The notes: generated from the letters alone by a model not told the origin. A stretch of DNA of 64,000 bases from MGBC163016 sp964631345 (GCA_964631345.1 CAZVWE010000001.1:248001-312000); one strand, 5' to 3'; shown: positions 26,035-34,585, counted from the stretch's first letter. Numbers and translations are program-made.

Positions 26035-27338
26035 TAATCTTCCGCCTCAACAACCGCTGTCTCAACCAGCCAATTCAAAGCTTTCTTTCGCTTGGCCATG
26101 CTTTCTGCAAGCTCAAACTTTCCTGCCCGTTTGAGCTCTTCAATAGTGCTTTCAGTGTTTCCAAAGAAATGGCCTGACGCCTCAGCAATATCGTCATCAC
26201 TAAGCGACATATTTGCACCATCAAACAAAGCTTCAAGTGCAAACCCTTGCTTCAAACTTTCACCTGATTGAATGAGCATTTTGACGCTTAGCTCTTCTTC
26301 ATTGGTAGACTCTTCTTCGTAATAGTCATCAAGGGTCTTACCAACTTCTGTAAGTTCGTTCTCAAACTTATCCATAAGATTCTTGTAAGAAGCCTGATAA
26401 AACTCATCAGGAATTGATCCTATGATTCTCTTTTCAAGTTCAATATTTGCGAGATGAGCAAGCGTGTCTTTATTCATCATACGAACGTCGTACTCAATGT
26501 CTTTTCGTGTTTCTTCGAAAAACTCTTTAACATTAGACACTGCAGGGTAATTTGATGTAACCCATTCATCAGTTAGCTCAACTTCGTGTTTATCTAGTTG
26601 CTCTAAAACCGTGACGTTCGAAATATAATGCTCAAGATCATCTTCAGATATAGCGCGAGATCGTTCGACATCATATTCAACTTTTTTAGACTCTCCAACA
26701 TTCATACCGATGATCTCAGCAAGAAATGCAGCCGGCATAGCCTGGCTATCCATTTCCAAAATCATCTTCTTGCCAGAAAGGTGTGGAACTACTTTATCTG
26801 CAAGTTGTGTATCAACATCAACCCTAATAATGTCTCCAGCTCGCACTGGTCTTGGAGCTGCTGTACTGTATTGTGCAAAGCCTTCAAGAAGCTCTGCCAC
26901 ACGCGTGGCCACCATAGTATCTGTAACCTGAACTTCATCCATCTTTACACTTACTGGATCATATGAAGTTAAAGTAATCTCAGGTTTTTCAACTATGGAA
27001 AGCTCAATCTCGTATTCTGTTCCAACTTCCGGGTATTCAAGAATATGAATTTTTGGAGTTAATGCAGGCTTAAGTTCAAGTAAACCTAACGCATCAGATG
27101 TCATCTTATTGACTACGAAATCCCGTTTTAATTCTTTATACGATTCTTTAGATAGCTTTTGAAGAATCGTATCCTCAACATCTTGCTGAGAAACATCGCG
27201 CGAGATTCCGCAGGCTGACTTTAGGGCATCATAGAACTCGTCAAGCAGATAAGATGTAGTATCCCCTGAAATTGCAGCCTTAACCACGATGGAGCCTTTT
27301 GCATCTTGCTCTGACTTTTCTAATAAAGTGAATTCCAT
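26034..27338 (-). CDS. divergent trigger-factor-like chaperone
   Basis: 434 residues, close to trigger factor length (430-450). The three-part plan is visible: an N-terminal domain (1-110), an FKBP-like PPIase region (about 150-230, VRAGDIIRVDVD) and an arm-like helical C-terminal domain (VTSNYPAVSNVKEFFEETRKDIE pattern). The ribosome-docking signature GFRxGKxP is absent; the equivalent stretch reads CGISRDVSQQDV, so it probably does not bind ribosomes in the usual way. Placed between two Mo-enzyme operons and coupled to a zinc ribbon, it is more likely a dedicated chaperone than the general one. The bona fide tig should be elsewhere. Confidence 0.75.
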   Translation of the reverse strand: MEFTLLEKSEQDAKGSIVVKAAISGDTTSYLLDEFYDALKSACGISRDVSQQDVEDTILQKLSKESYKELKRDFVVNKMTSDALGLLELKPALTPKIHILEYPEVGTEYEIELSIVEKPEITLTSYDPVSVKMDEVQVTDTMVATRVAELLEGFAQYSTAAPRPVRAGDIIRVDVDTQLADKVVPHLSGKKMILEMDSQAMPAAFLAEIIGMNVGESKKVEYDVERSRAISEDDLEHYISNVTVLEQLDKHEVELTDEWVTSNYPAVSNVKEFFEETRKDIEYDVRMMNKDTLAHLANIELEKRIIGSIPDEFYQASYKNLMDKFENELTEVGKTLDDYYEEESTNEEELSVKMLIQSGESLKQGFALEALFDGANMSLSDDDIAEASGHFFGNTESTIEELKRAGKFELAESMAKRKKALNWLVETAVVEAED

Positions 27339-27404
27339 TAAACCCTCTCTTTAGCCTCTTAAATTTGGGCAGCTATAAAAGCTGCCCATAGACTCTTGCC
27401 GATT

Positions 27405-27641
27405 TTATGCGCTTGGTGGTTTAGGTGCACCTGGAGCTGTTGGAGCAGCTGGTGCGCCTGGAGCCTTAGGTGCGCCTGGTGCACCCGGAGCGCCTGGAGC
27501 TCCACCCGGTGCTCCACCGATCGGCGGAGCTGACGGAAGCTTTGCGCCACATTGATCGCAAACTTCGTTCACGAAATCATTGGTAGCACCACACTCTGGG
27601 CAGGTCTTTTCCATGCTTATCTCTGCCGGTCTAAAACACAT
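27405..27641 (-). CDS. zinc-ribbon protein with collagen-like tail
   Basis: About 78 residues from ATG 27641 (GAGG eight bases upstream); MEKTCPEC at 27614 is an alternative start. A zinc ribbon CPEC...CDQC is followed by about 40 residues of Gly-Ala-Pro repeats (GAPGAPGAPGAPKAPGAP) resembling a collagen-like or linker region. 66 bases upstream of the trigger-factor gene, same strand. Function unknown. Confidence 0.65.
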   Translation of the reverse strand: MCFRPAEISMEKTCPECGATNDFVNEVCDQCGAKLPSAPPIGGAPGGAPGAPGAPGAPKAPGAPAAPTAPGAPKPPSA

Positions 27642-27676
27642 ATTCAAATCCTCTTTCTACTGTCATTAAAACCTTT

Positions 27677-27788
27677 GCTTTCGAATCAATTTCGAAAGCT
27701 TAATTAGTTCATCAAGGGAATCTATAGCGTCCCATGTCCCTATTTTGGGACTTAATTTGGACGCCAGTTTTCAACAAACAACCGACGT
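27677..27788 (-). terminator. hairpin cluster between ferredoxin 2 and zinc-ribbon gene
   Basis: Three inverted repeats lie in the gap: TTTGGACG/CGTCCAAA (about 27756-27788), GTCCC/GGGAC (27736-27751) and the 9-bp perfect GCTTTCGAA/TTCGAAAGC (27677-27699). None has a strong T run, so this is either a weak terminator or an mRNA processing/stability element separating the Mo operon from the downstream genes. Confidence 0.4.
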
Positions 27789-27805
27789 CCAAAGTTCAAT
27801 AGAAT

Positions 27806-28141
27806 TTATTCCTGCTCTGAGAAGAGAACCATGCGTGTCTTGGTCATTTTCTTGGCAAGATCTTCCACATCGCCGTAGTACATGCAGATACCTTGGCAGT
27901 GGTGAACGCATGTTGGGATTTTGCCCTCTGCAAGACGATCTTTACAAAGATCGCAACGCTGTGTTGGCAGCGGCACGAAATCCCACTCCCATTTATCCTC
28001 GTCGAGCTTCCAAGGTCCAATCTCGGTGAGCTTAATTCCCCACTCATCAACATCAAATCCATGCTCAACTTTGCACGCGACTTCGCACGAATGGCAGCCA
28101 GTGCAGAATTCGTAATCAATCAAAAGACCTTTTTGTGCCAT
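27806..28141 (-). CDS. two-cluster 4Fe-4S ferredoxin, partner of Mo enzyme 2
   Basis: 111 residues. CTGCHSCEVAC at 13-23 and CDLC...CVHHC near 63-82 give eight cluster cysteines as in ferredoxin 1, to which it is clearly paralogous (shared DEWGIKLTEIGPW-type core). 32 bases downstream of Mo enzyme 2. Electron carrier for that enzyme. Confidence 0.9.
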   Translation of the reverse strand: MAQKGLLIDYEFCTGCHSCEVACKVEHGFDVDEWGIKLTEIGPWKLDEDKWEWDFVPLPTQRCDLCKDRLAEGKIPTCVHHCQGICMYYGDVEDLAKKMTKTRMVLFSEQE

Positions 28142-28173
28142 GAGGCCTGTCTCCTTTCGGTTATGCGAACTTC

Positions 28174-30492
28174 CTACAGTTTGCTGAAGTATTCGTCGTA
28201 CTGCTTCTCGAAATCCTTTCCATAGCCCTCAGGTGCTGGATAAACCTTGCACAATTGGGTCTTGTAGGAAGAGCCGTAACCGCTTGGACCAAAGTCACCC
28301 TGAACGGTACAAAGATTGATATTTGAATCAAATCCACCGTAGAAAGATGGTGCCTCAGGGTCGCGCTCAGGGAACCACCAGCCATGCTCTGCACTGACAA
28401 CGCCCTTCATCATGGTGTCAGTAACATGAGCAACCTCGCAGCATTTGCCATGAGAATTCTCAATAACGCACCACATGCCCTCTTTAATTCCAGCAGCCTC
28501 AGCATCTTCTGGATTAATTGCAAACATTGGCCACTTGTGAGTAGAGCGAAGCATTTTAATTTGGCGATGCTCTGAGTGGAAGTATTGCCAGCAACGACGA
28601 CCAGTTGTGAGAACTAGCGGATACTCTTTGTAAAGTTCCGGAGTAGAAACTGGACTCTCAGGTGGCTCTAAGAAGTATGGAAGCGGATCCATGCCAACGT
28701 TGTTGTACATGTTGCAGAAGAATTCAACACGACCAGAAAGTGTGTTAAATCCAACCTGTCCATCAAAACGGAGTTTTCCGGTTTCATGCTTTCTGTACTC
28801 AAACCTAGGCCAAAGGATTACCTTCTCGCGAAGATTATCAAGAGACACCTCGATCGGCACTGTAGCCATGTTGTTTGTGCAGAACTCAAGCATCTCAGGA
28901 ACATCATCCCAGTAGAAAAGATCTGGGTTAAGCTTCTTGCCGAGTTCGAGCATCATCTGCTCGTCACCTACGGCCTCACCAGTTTGGGTAACCTTAACGA
29001 TTGAACGAATCGGTGTATACCAACCACGAACACCGTCACGCTCACAGCTCATCGCCATAGGAATGAACAAGTCGCCGATACCCATAGCAGTTGGAGTCAT
29101 AAACAAGTCGCAAATGACAACGTGATCCATGTCTTTGTAGCAGTCATAAACACGCTTTGCTTGACCTGCCATGTTTGTATATGCAGTGGTTGAGCAAAGG
29201 AAAAGCATCTTTACTGGATATGGCTTTCCTGTTTCAGCTGCATCAAGAATAGCCTCAGGAATTGCATGGCCACCCTTACCGATAGCGTTAAGTGCACCCC
29301 AATTACCATCGTCGCCAAGACGGTCTTTTCTGACCTCAGGACCTAGACCCTTAGCAACATTTTCGCGGATGTCAGACTGAACGTATCCAAAGTTAACGCA
29401 AACAAATCCACCAGGAACGTCGATGTTTCCTGTCATTGCCTGAAGCAAAGCAACTGCATGAGCTGTGCCGTTTGCCCATTTGTTCTGGTCAAAAGCAACA
29501 CCCCATTGAAGAGTTGTAACACCAGCAGTACCGATTAATCTTGCTGCTGCAACAATCTTTTCAGCAGGTACCCAGCAAATCTCAGCTGCACGCTCAGGAG
29601 TCCAATCAGCAACACGCTCTTTGTACTCGTCAAAGCCGTAGCACCAGTACTCAATAAAGTTTTTGTCATAGAGTTCTTCTTCAACCATGACATGACCAAT
29701 AGCAAGAGCAAGTGCTGCATCAGTACCAGGACGAACCTGGAGATAAAGTTCAGAGTGAGCTGCAAGCCAAGTAACTTGTGGGTCAACAACGAGAAGCTTT
29801 GATCCACGCTGCATGCAGTCAATAATCCAGTGACCAAAGAATCCATCAGCATTTGCACGAAGAGGATTGTTGCCCCAGATCATAAATAGGTCAGGACGTC
29901 TGTACTCTGGCTCGTCAAATCTGAATTCGTTTAATTGACCGCAGTCAGCAATAAATGTATTTCCAAAGATTGCATTCATGCCTTGCATACGTGGTGTATA
30001 GCAGCAGTTGCCAGCTAATAGACCAGCATTGTCATTTGGGGTTCCGAATCCACCATGACCAAGCACGTTTGATTGCCAAGTAGCATTACGTCCGGTACCA
30101 GCGCCAGTACAGATTGACTTAGCACCATATTTCTCAGTTGTGTCCTTCACCATTTCGATGCATAGCTCGTAAGCTTCATCCATGGTGATCTGCTCCCAAG
30201 TGTTTTTGCCCCTATCTTCGCGCTTACGCTTCATAGGATGAACAACACGGTCAGGATGATATACCGCCTCGACCATGGCAAGGCAGCGCATGCAAAGTCT
30301 GCCGTCTGTCACAGGTGAGTTTGGGTCGCCTTCTACCTTTACGAGCTTGCCATCCTTGTCTGTATAGAAAAGGATGCTACAGCCCTGATGGCAACCAGGA
30401 GCGGACCATTGGCAAGTACGAGTAACGGTTAAATCGCCCTCTTGGTATTGCCAATCCTTTTTGTAAACTTCGGGATTGAAGCACTCCCTCAT
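28174..30492 (-). CDS. molybdopterin oxidoreductase 2 (DMSO reductase superfamily)
   Basis: 772 residues. The N-terminal cluster motif is complete: C27-x6-C34-x3-C38 ... C67 (TRTCQWSAPGCHQGC, GRLCMRC). The candidate Mo-ligand cysteine is C164 in NCCYTPR, matching C163 of paralogue 1. MGD-domain motifs FHSEHRQ and EHGWWFPE are present. No Tat leader. Preceded by a 78-aa gene (47 bases) and followed by its ferredoxin; the LuxR-type regulator diverges from this operon. Chemistry (reductive dehydroxylation, transhydroxylation, hydration or ordinary oxidoreduction) cannot be settled from sequence. Confidence 0.9.
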   Translation of the reverse strand: MRECFNPEVYKKDWQYQEGDLTVTRTCQWSAPGCHQGCSILFYTDKDGKLVKVEGDPNSPVTDGRLCMRCLAMVEAVYHPDRVVHPMKRKREDRGKNTWEQITMDEAYELCIEMVKDTTEKYGAKSICTGAGTGRNATWQSNVLGHGGFGTPNDNAGLLAGNCCYTPRMQGMNAIFGNTFIADCGQLNEFRFDEPEYRRPDLFMIWGNNPLRANADGFFGHWIIDCMQRGSKLLVVDPQVTWLAAHSELYLQVRPGTDAALALAIGHVMVEEELYDKNFIEYWCYGFDEYKERVADWTPERAAEICWVPAEKIVAAARLIGTAGVTTLQWGVAFDQNKWANGTAHAVALLQAMTGNIDVPGGFVCVNFGYVQSDIRENVAKGLGPEVRKDRLGDDGNWGALNAIGKGGHAIPEAILDAAETGKPYPVKMLFLCSTTAYTNMAGQAKRVYDCYKDMDHVVICDLFMTPTAMGIGDLFIPMAMSCERDGVRGWYTPIRSIVKVTQTGEAVGDEQMMLELGKKLNPDLFYWDDVPEMLEFCTNNMATVPIEVSLDNLREKVILWPRFEYRKHETGKLRFDGQVGFNTLSGRVEFFCNMYNNVGMDPLPYFLEPPESPVSTPELYKEYPLVLTTGRRCWQYFHSEHRQIKMLRSTHKWPMFAINPEDAEAAGIKEGMWCVIENSHGKCCEVAHVTDTMMKGVVSAEHGWWFPERDPEAPSFYGGFDSNINLCTVQGDFGPSGYGSSYKTQLCKVYPAPEGYGKDFEKQYDEYFSKL

Positions 30493-30539
30493 TCAACTCT
30501 CCTTCCTCTCTCATACATTTGGAAAAATATACAAATGCC

Positions 30540-30776
30540 TTATTTCACTCTTTCGCCATTCTTTTGAGCCCGAGCCCAAACGCCAAGCATGACTAAGTTG
30601 TCGTTCGAAACTACGTTATCCTCACCAATCTTGTGGTAAGTCATCCTTGTCTGAAGTTCCTCAGGATCACGGAATTCGTAGCGAATGTAGAGATCTCCAT
30701 CCAATAGATAGGCCTCTTTTGTTTCCAGCGAATCAAGTGTCGGTGCATATTTTTCCAATACCTCTTGTTCAGCCAT
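30540..30776 (-). CDS. 78-aa protein heading the Mo enzyme 2 operon
   Basis: Small acidic protein with no Cys, no membrane segment and a beta-rich middle (EAYLLDGDLYIRYEFRD). It starts at ATG 30776 with GGAGG and ends 47 bases before Mo enzyme 2. Possibly a system-specific maturation chaperone or subunit; no family recognised. Confidence 0.65.
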   Translation of the reverse strand: MAEQEVLEKYAPTLDSLETKEAYLLDGDLYIRYEFRDPEELQTRMTYHKIGEDNVVSNDNLVMLGVWARAQKNGERVK

Positions 30777-30936
30777 TTGCTCCTCCTTTACAATTGGTCT
30801 TCGAACAATCTGAACAATTGAGCATGCCTAATACGAACACCCCTTTCCGGCATTCCGGATTCATTTGACGAGGCTGCACCAATTCAAGCCTTAAGCAAAC
30901 AACAGTTTTTCACACGTGTTCTCTAAGCACATCTGT

Positions 30937-30946
30937 TGCTGAGTAT
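30937..30946. promoter_or_regulatory. weak copy of the CTCTRAGTAT motif
   Basis: TGCTGAGTAT lies in the 226-bp gap between the divergent 78-aa gene and the LuxR-type gene, 57 bases before the latter's start. Related to 33859-33869 and 33894-33904; weaker match than those. Confidence 0.25.
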
Positions 30947-31002
30947 GAATAGCGAAAGTACGTAGGCATGTAGGGTTTCAACTGGGGAAAGGTGTATGAA
31001 GT

Positions 31003-32478
31003 ATGACTCAAAGTATTACCAACCAAGAACCGGGTTCAGGCATAGAAATCAGCACTCCCGCTTTGCGCGGAATGATTGGGTACATTCTTTACATGTCCTG
31101 TCTTATAACAGCTATGTTTAGTCCTCTGCTTACAACAGAATCCACAAAACAGGTTTTTGAATTTGGATTTGTAAGAGCCGCTTCTCTTTTGTGCACAGCC
31201 GCATGTTTCTTTATGATTGCGCGCTTGATCCCCGATAGAGATAAGTTCATCAGATCTAAAAAAGTGAAAGTGGCAATAATAATCGGTCAGATCCCACTTC
31301 CAATTCTTGGAATAATCGAAATGATGTGTGGAGTTGAAATACCTTTTGCTGCCATGCTTGCAAGCTGGCTGCTTTGGGGAACATTTATAGCGCTCCAAAC
31401 ATCATCTTGGATAGACGCCAAGGCCAATCTTCCAGTAGATGAATCGACTTCGATGTCGTACTGGTCGTTTGCTGCCGCAGCAGGCATTATGACCATCGTT
31501 TTAGCTGTTGAACATATTGTTGGAATATATTGCTTACTTATTATGATTTTAATTTCTGGAGGTATTCTTTTGAAGACGCCCCCCCGAGAAGAAACTGACA
31601 GTACAGCCAACATAGAGTGGTTACGCTCCAAAAATGCTTTTGCTCCAAGCGGAAGCTACATCATGTTTGTTGACGGGGCAATTCTTACTCTTTGTGCAGG
31701 TTTTTGTATAACAAGCGTAATTCTGGACGAGCTCGAGCCCTTTACTTTAGGTCTTGTAATTGTTGCATCGGCAGCATATTTCTTCTTTCTCAGAAAGATT
31801 AATCCGCCGTTATTGTCTCTTAGAAGAAGCCAGCTATTTTTCATGCCACTTATATGCGTAGCTTTAATTGCGCTTGGTTTTACCACTGGTTATTACGCAC
31901 TCGCGGCTGCTTTAATATTAATGTCAGTGCTTTATCTCTTTGATTTCGCAAATCAATCACTTCTGGCACTTAGAGGTGTGCTTTTATCTATTTCTCCTGC
32001 ATACAGCTATTGTTCTGGCAGAATTCCGATGACCGTAGGACATGCAATGGGATGGCTTATTTTTGCATGTACGCCATTTTTCCCAGACAACCAAGCACTT
32101 CCTATTGTTACAACAGCAATGATCGCTTTACTTGGAATTTACTTCTCTGTTTGTGCGCTAAACCCACTGAGATTTCGTTTGCTTGACTACAGCGACATGA
32201 GTACTGATCCAATTATTGAAGACATTCCAGAAGCAACATCTGCTATTCAAGTAGATCGCCCGTATAAAAACAAATGCGTCAAGGTAACCCAGGCATACGA
32301 TCTAACAGCTAGAGAAGGTGAAATTCTTTCCTATTTAGCCAAAGGTCGCAATGCAAAATATATCGCTGACCAACTATTCGTCGCTGAGCGTACGGTGAAA
32401 ACGCATATCTATCATATTTATCAAAAGATGGGCATTCATTCTCAACAAGAACTAATGGATATAGTCGACAACTCTTAA
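31003..32478 (+). CDS. LuxR-family regulator with polytopic membrane domain
   Basis: 491 residues. Residues 25-400 hold about 12 hydrophobic helices in an MFS-like layout, and the last 65 are a LuxR helix-turn-helix (LTAREGEILSYLAKGRNAKYIADQLFVAERTVKTHI, given here as a region at about 428-470). This fusion is a hallmark of Eggerthellaceae, where such genes flank Mo-enzyme and flavoprotein reductase genes and are thought to sense substrates at the membrane. It is divergent from Mo enzyme 2 and convergent with the next MFS gene (10 bases apart). Confidence 0.9.
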   Translation: MTQSITNQEPGSGIEISTPALRGMIGYILYMSCLITAMFSPLLTTESTKQVFEFGFVRAASLLCTAACFFMIARLIPDRDKFIRSKKVKVAIIIGQIPLPILGIIEMMCGVEIPFAAMLASWLLWGTFIALQTSSWIDAKANLPVDESTSMSYWSFAAAAGIMTIVLAVEHIVGIYCLLIMILISGGILLKTPPREETDSTANIEWLRSKNAFAPSGSYIMFVDGAILTLCAGFCITSVILDELEPFTLGLVIVASAAYFFFLRKINPPLLSLRRSQLFFMPLICVALIALGFTTGYYALAAALILMSVLYLFDFANQSLLALRGVLLSISPAYSYCSGRIPMTVGHAMGWLIFACTPFFPDNQALPIVTTAMIALLGIYFSVCALNPLRFRLLDYSDMSTDPIIEDIPEATSAIQVDRPYKNKCVKVTQAYDLTAREGEILSYLAKGRNAKYIADQLFVAERTVKTHIYHIYQKMGIHSQQELMDIVDNS

Positions 32479-32488
32479 AACCCAAAGA

Positions 32489-33757
32489 TTAGTCCAACAC
32501 ATCCAAATCTTTCATGTTGACGTCTTCATCAGATACCATGGCTTTATTGCGGCCAATTTTTGCAACAATACCTTCGATAATTGCAAGAATGAAATAGCCA
32601 ACTCCTGAGATCATGAAGCTCACACCTGGTGTTTCAACACCAACAATGACAGTCTTGATGAAATGTTGCACGATTGGTGCAACAGAGGCTCCAAGCGCAA
32701 CAAAGCAAAGTATCAGAGAAACTGCCATCGTGACCAGTCTTTTTGGAGCATCTTTCGAGATGTAATAGATGGTACTTATCTGCTGAATTCCAACACCAAA
32801 GCCAATTAGCAACGCCCCTACGCCAAGCATAATAAGGCTATTCGACGCCGCCATTACCATCATGCCGCAGGCAAGCGAGACAAATCCAGTTGTAAGAGTA
32901 AACCTACCAAGGCGTTTTGCAATTGCGCCGTATGCGATGCCAATCACCATAGAGATAATGCTTATTGTGGATGTAATCCCTGAAACATCGACAGTGTTTC
33001 CAAATTCGCGTTCTTGTACAAGCAGGGCAATATTGGTGTAATAGCCATATAGACACATAGCTGCAAAGAAAAAGAGTGCAAACAAATAAATTGTCTTAGG
33101 CTGGAAAAGATCCTTTATACCTTCAAAAGGATGACTGCCCTTATCCACCAACTTAACGTCCAGATCCATTTTTGGTACAAAAATGACAGTCATTATAAAA
33201 ATAGGAATTACGCCTAAATAGACCAGGAATGCATTTGACCAACTATACAAAGCGAGTATTCCAACAATCATGGTCACAATAACTTCGCCAATGTAATTAA
33301 ATGCTTGCTTAAATCCGAGTACACGGCTGCGCTCTAAGTCATCTCCCCATCTTTGGCAAATGATTGCGTTAGCCAGTGGATGCAATAATCCTTGGCCAAG
33401 CCCTATACATCCAGCACAAATAAATAGCGCCTCAATTGTTGGCTCAGGCACAACTATCGGTATCATGCCACCAATAAATATGACAGCTAACGCAAATTCT
33501 GCAATGCGCTTTTTATGAACATATGATGCAAGAAATCCCGTAAGCAATGTCCCCGGAATACTCATCATTGGGGGCACAGTGATTACCATCTGTATGACTG
33601 TAACTGGAATATCTGGATACGTATCGTGAAGTATCCCAAGAATGGAAGAAAACGCCTGAAAGACGCTATCATAAACCGCAAACCCGCATAACGGAATCAA
33701 AAGGATCGCATATCTCACCTTAAAGTAAGAGATAAAACGCTCTAGAAACCCCTTCAT
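32489..33757 (-). CDS. MFS transporter beside the LuxR regulator
   Basis: 422 residues from ATG 33757 with GGAGGGCGCTG; the longer frame to 33907 lacks a ribosome site. About 12 helices (YAILLIPLCGFAVYDSVFQAF first). The loop between helices 2 and 3 has only a weak MFS signature (SYVHKKRIAEF). The promoter region holds two copies of the CTCTRAGTAT motif. Likely carrier for the substrate of the island; substrate unknown. Confidence 0.85.
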   Translation of the reverse strand: MKGFLERFISYFKVRYAILLIPLCGFAVYDSVFQAFSSILGILHDTYPDIPVTVIQMVITVPPMMSIPGTLLTGFLASYVHKKRIAEFALAVIFIGGMIPIVVPEPTIEALFICAGCIGLGQGLLHPLANAIICQRWGDDLERSRVLGFKQAFNYIGEVIVTMIVGILALYSWSNAFLVYLGVIPIFIMTVIFVPKMDLDVKLVDKGSHPFEGIKDLFQPKTIYLFALFFFAAMCLYGYYTNIALLVQEREFGNTVDVSGITSTISIISMVIGIAYGAIAKRLGRFTLTTGFVSLACGMMVMAASNSLIMLGVGALLIGFGVGIQQISTIYYISKDAPKRLVTMAVSLILCFVALGASVAPIVQHFIKTVIVGVETPGVSFMISGVGYFILAIIEGIVAKIGRNKAMVSDEDVNMKDLDVLD

Positions 33758-33858
33758 CAGCGCCCTCCATTCGCTGTTGACTATTCGGTTGCTCCAAAGT
33801 GACGATCTCTTCTTCTTTGCCATCGAATAATGCCTATGAAGGCAAGGGGTGTCTTGAT

Positions 33859-33905
33859 GCTCTGAGTATGTTTTAGACAAGAATTTTCCTGATACTCTAA
33901 GTATC
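33859..33905. promoter_or_regulatory. two candidate operators upstream of the MFS gene
   Basis: GCTCTGAGTAT (33859-33869) and, 35 bases further, ACTCTAAGTAT (33894-33904) inside the palindrome GATACT-CTA-AGTATC (33891-33905). The second is identical to 25823-25833 upstream of Mo enzyme 1. The paired spacing suits a dimeric or cooperative regulator. Confidence 0.45.
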
Positions 33906-33998
33906 ATTTGGGATATTTGCCCAGTTCAAGGTTGTGCAGTTATTCCTTATCGGGTTTTGAGCTTGATTCATGCTTAAACATAAAAATGAAATAAAAAA

Positions 33999-34030
33999 CG
34001 GCAAGGTTAACTGATACCAAAACCTTGCCG
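33999..34030 (-). terminator. terminator after FKBP gene
   Basis: Perfect 10-bp arms CGGCAAGGTT/AACCTTGCCG, 12-nt loop, followed on the minus strand by TTTTTT. Confidence 0.9.
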
Positions 34031-34066
34031 CCTTATATATTCTGAAATTTCTTCAGCGTATATTAA

Positions 34067-34585
34067 CTAATCCTTGGAAAGTTCTCCTAAAGGATCAATA
34101 GGGCCATCTTGTGCCTGCATGCGACGCATTTTCTCTTTAGCGGAAATGAAGTTCTCTGGTGGTTCTTCAATACCGATGATTTCAACTTCAAAATTCAAAT
34201 CTTTACCAGCGAGTGGATGATTCAAGTCAAACGTAGCTACTCCATCTTCAACAGCTATCGCTGTAACAGGCATAGGAATCCCAGTCTCTGTATCTGTTAC
34301 ATAAGCACGTTGTCCAACTTCAATCTTGCCACCCGGCGCTTGTTGAAGTGGAATTTCCTGAGTTTGACCTGGGATGTATTCACCATATGCATCCTTGTGA
34401 TCCACTTTGAATTTACGAGTTTCTCCAACTTCGTTCATCTTGAGGATTTCGTTTTCAAAGCCATCAATTGCTAAATCCATGCCTGTTTGAAAAACCATTG
34501 GGTTATCTTTTGTCGCTTCCCCAAAAAGCGTACCGTCATCTAAAGTGCCCTTATAAATTAAAGTAACGGTCGATCCAAGTTCCAT
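34067..34585 (-). CDS. FKBP-type peptidyl-prolyl isomerase, SlyD-like
   Basis: 172 residues. FKBP core with the SlyD-type insert-in-flap domain (GEYIPGQTQEIPLQQAPGG then DFDLNHPLAGK-like FDLNHPLAGKDLNFEVEI). It catalyses prolyl isomerisation and holds unfolded chains. The C-terminus lacks the His-rich metal tail of E. coli SlyD. Monocistronic, with its own terminator. Confidence 0.9.
   Translation of the reverse strand: MELGSTVTLIYKGTLDDGTLFGEATKDNPMVFQTGMDLAIDGFENEILKMNEVGETRKFKVDHKDAYGEYIPGQTQEIPLQQAPGGKIEVGQRAYVTDTETGIPMPVTAIAVEDGVATFDLNHPLAGKDLNFEVEIIGIEEPPENFISAKEKMRRMQAQDGPIDPLGELSKD

Noticed and set aside
26034..27338. Canonical trigger factor tig
   Set aside because: The GFRxGKxP ribosome-binding signature is missing and the context is a Mo-enzyme island rather than clpP-clpX.
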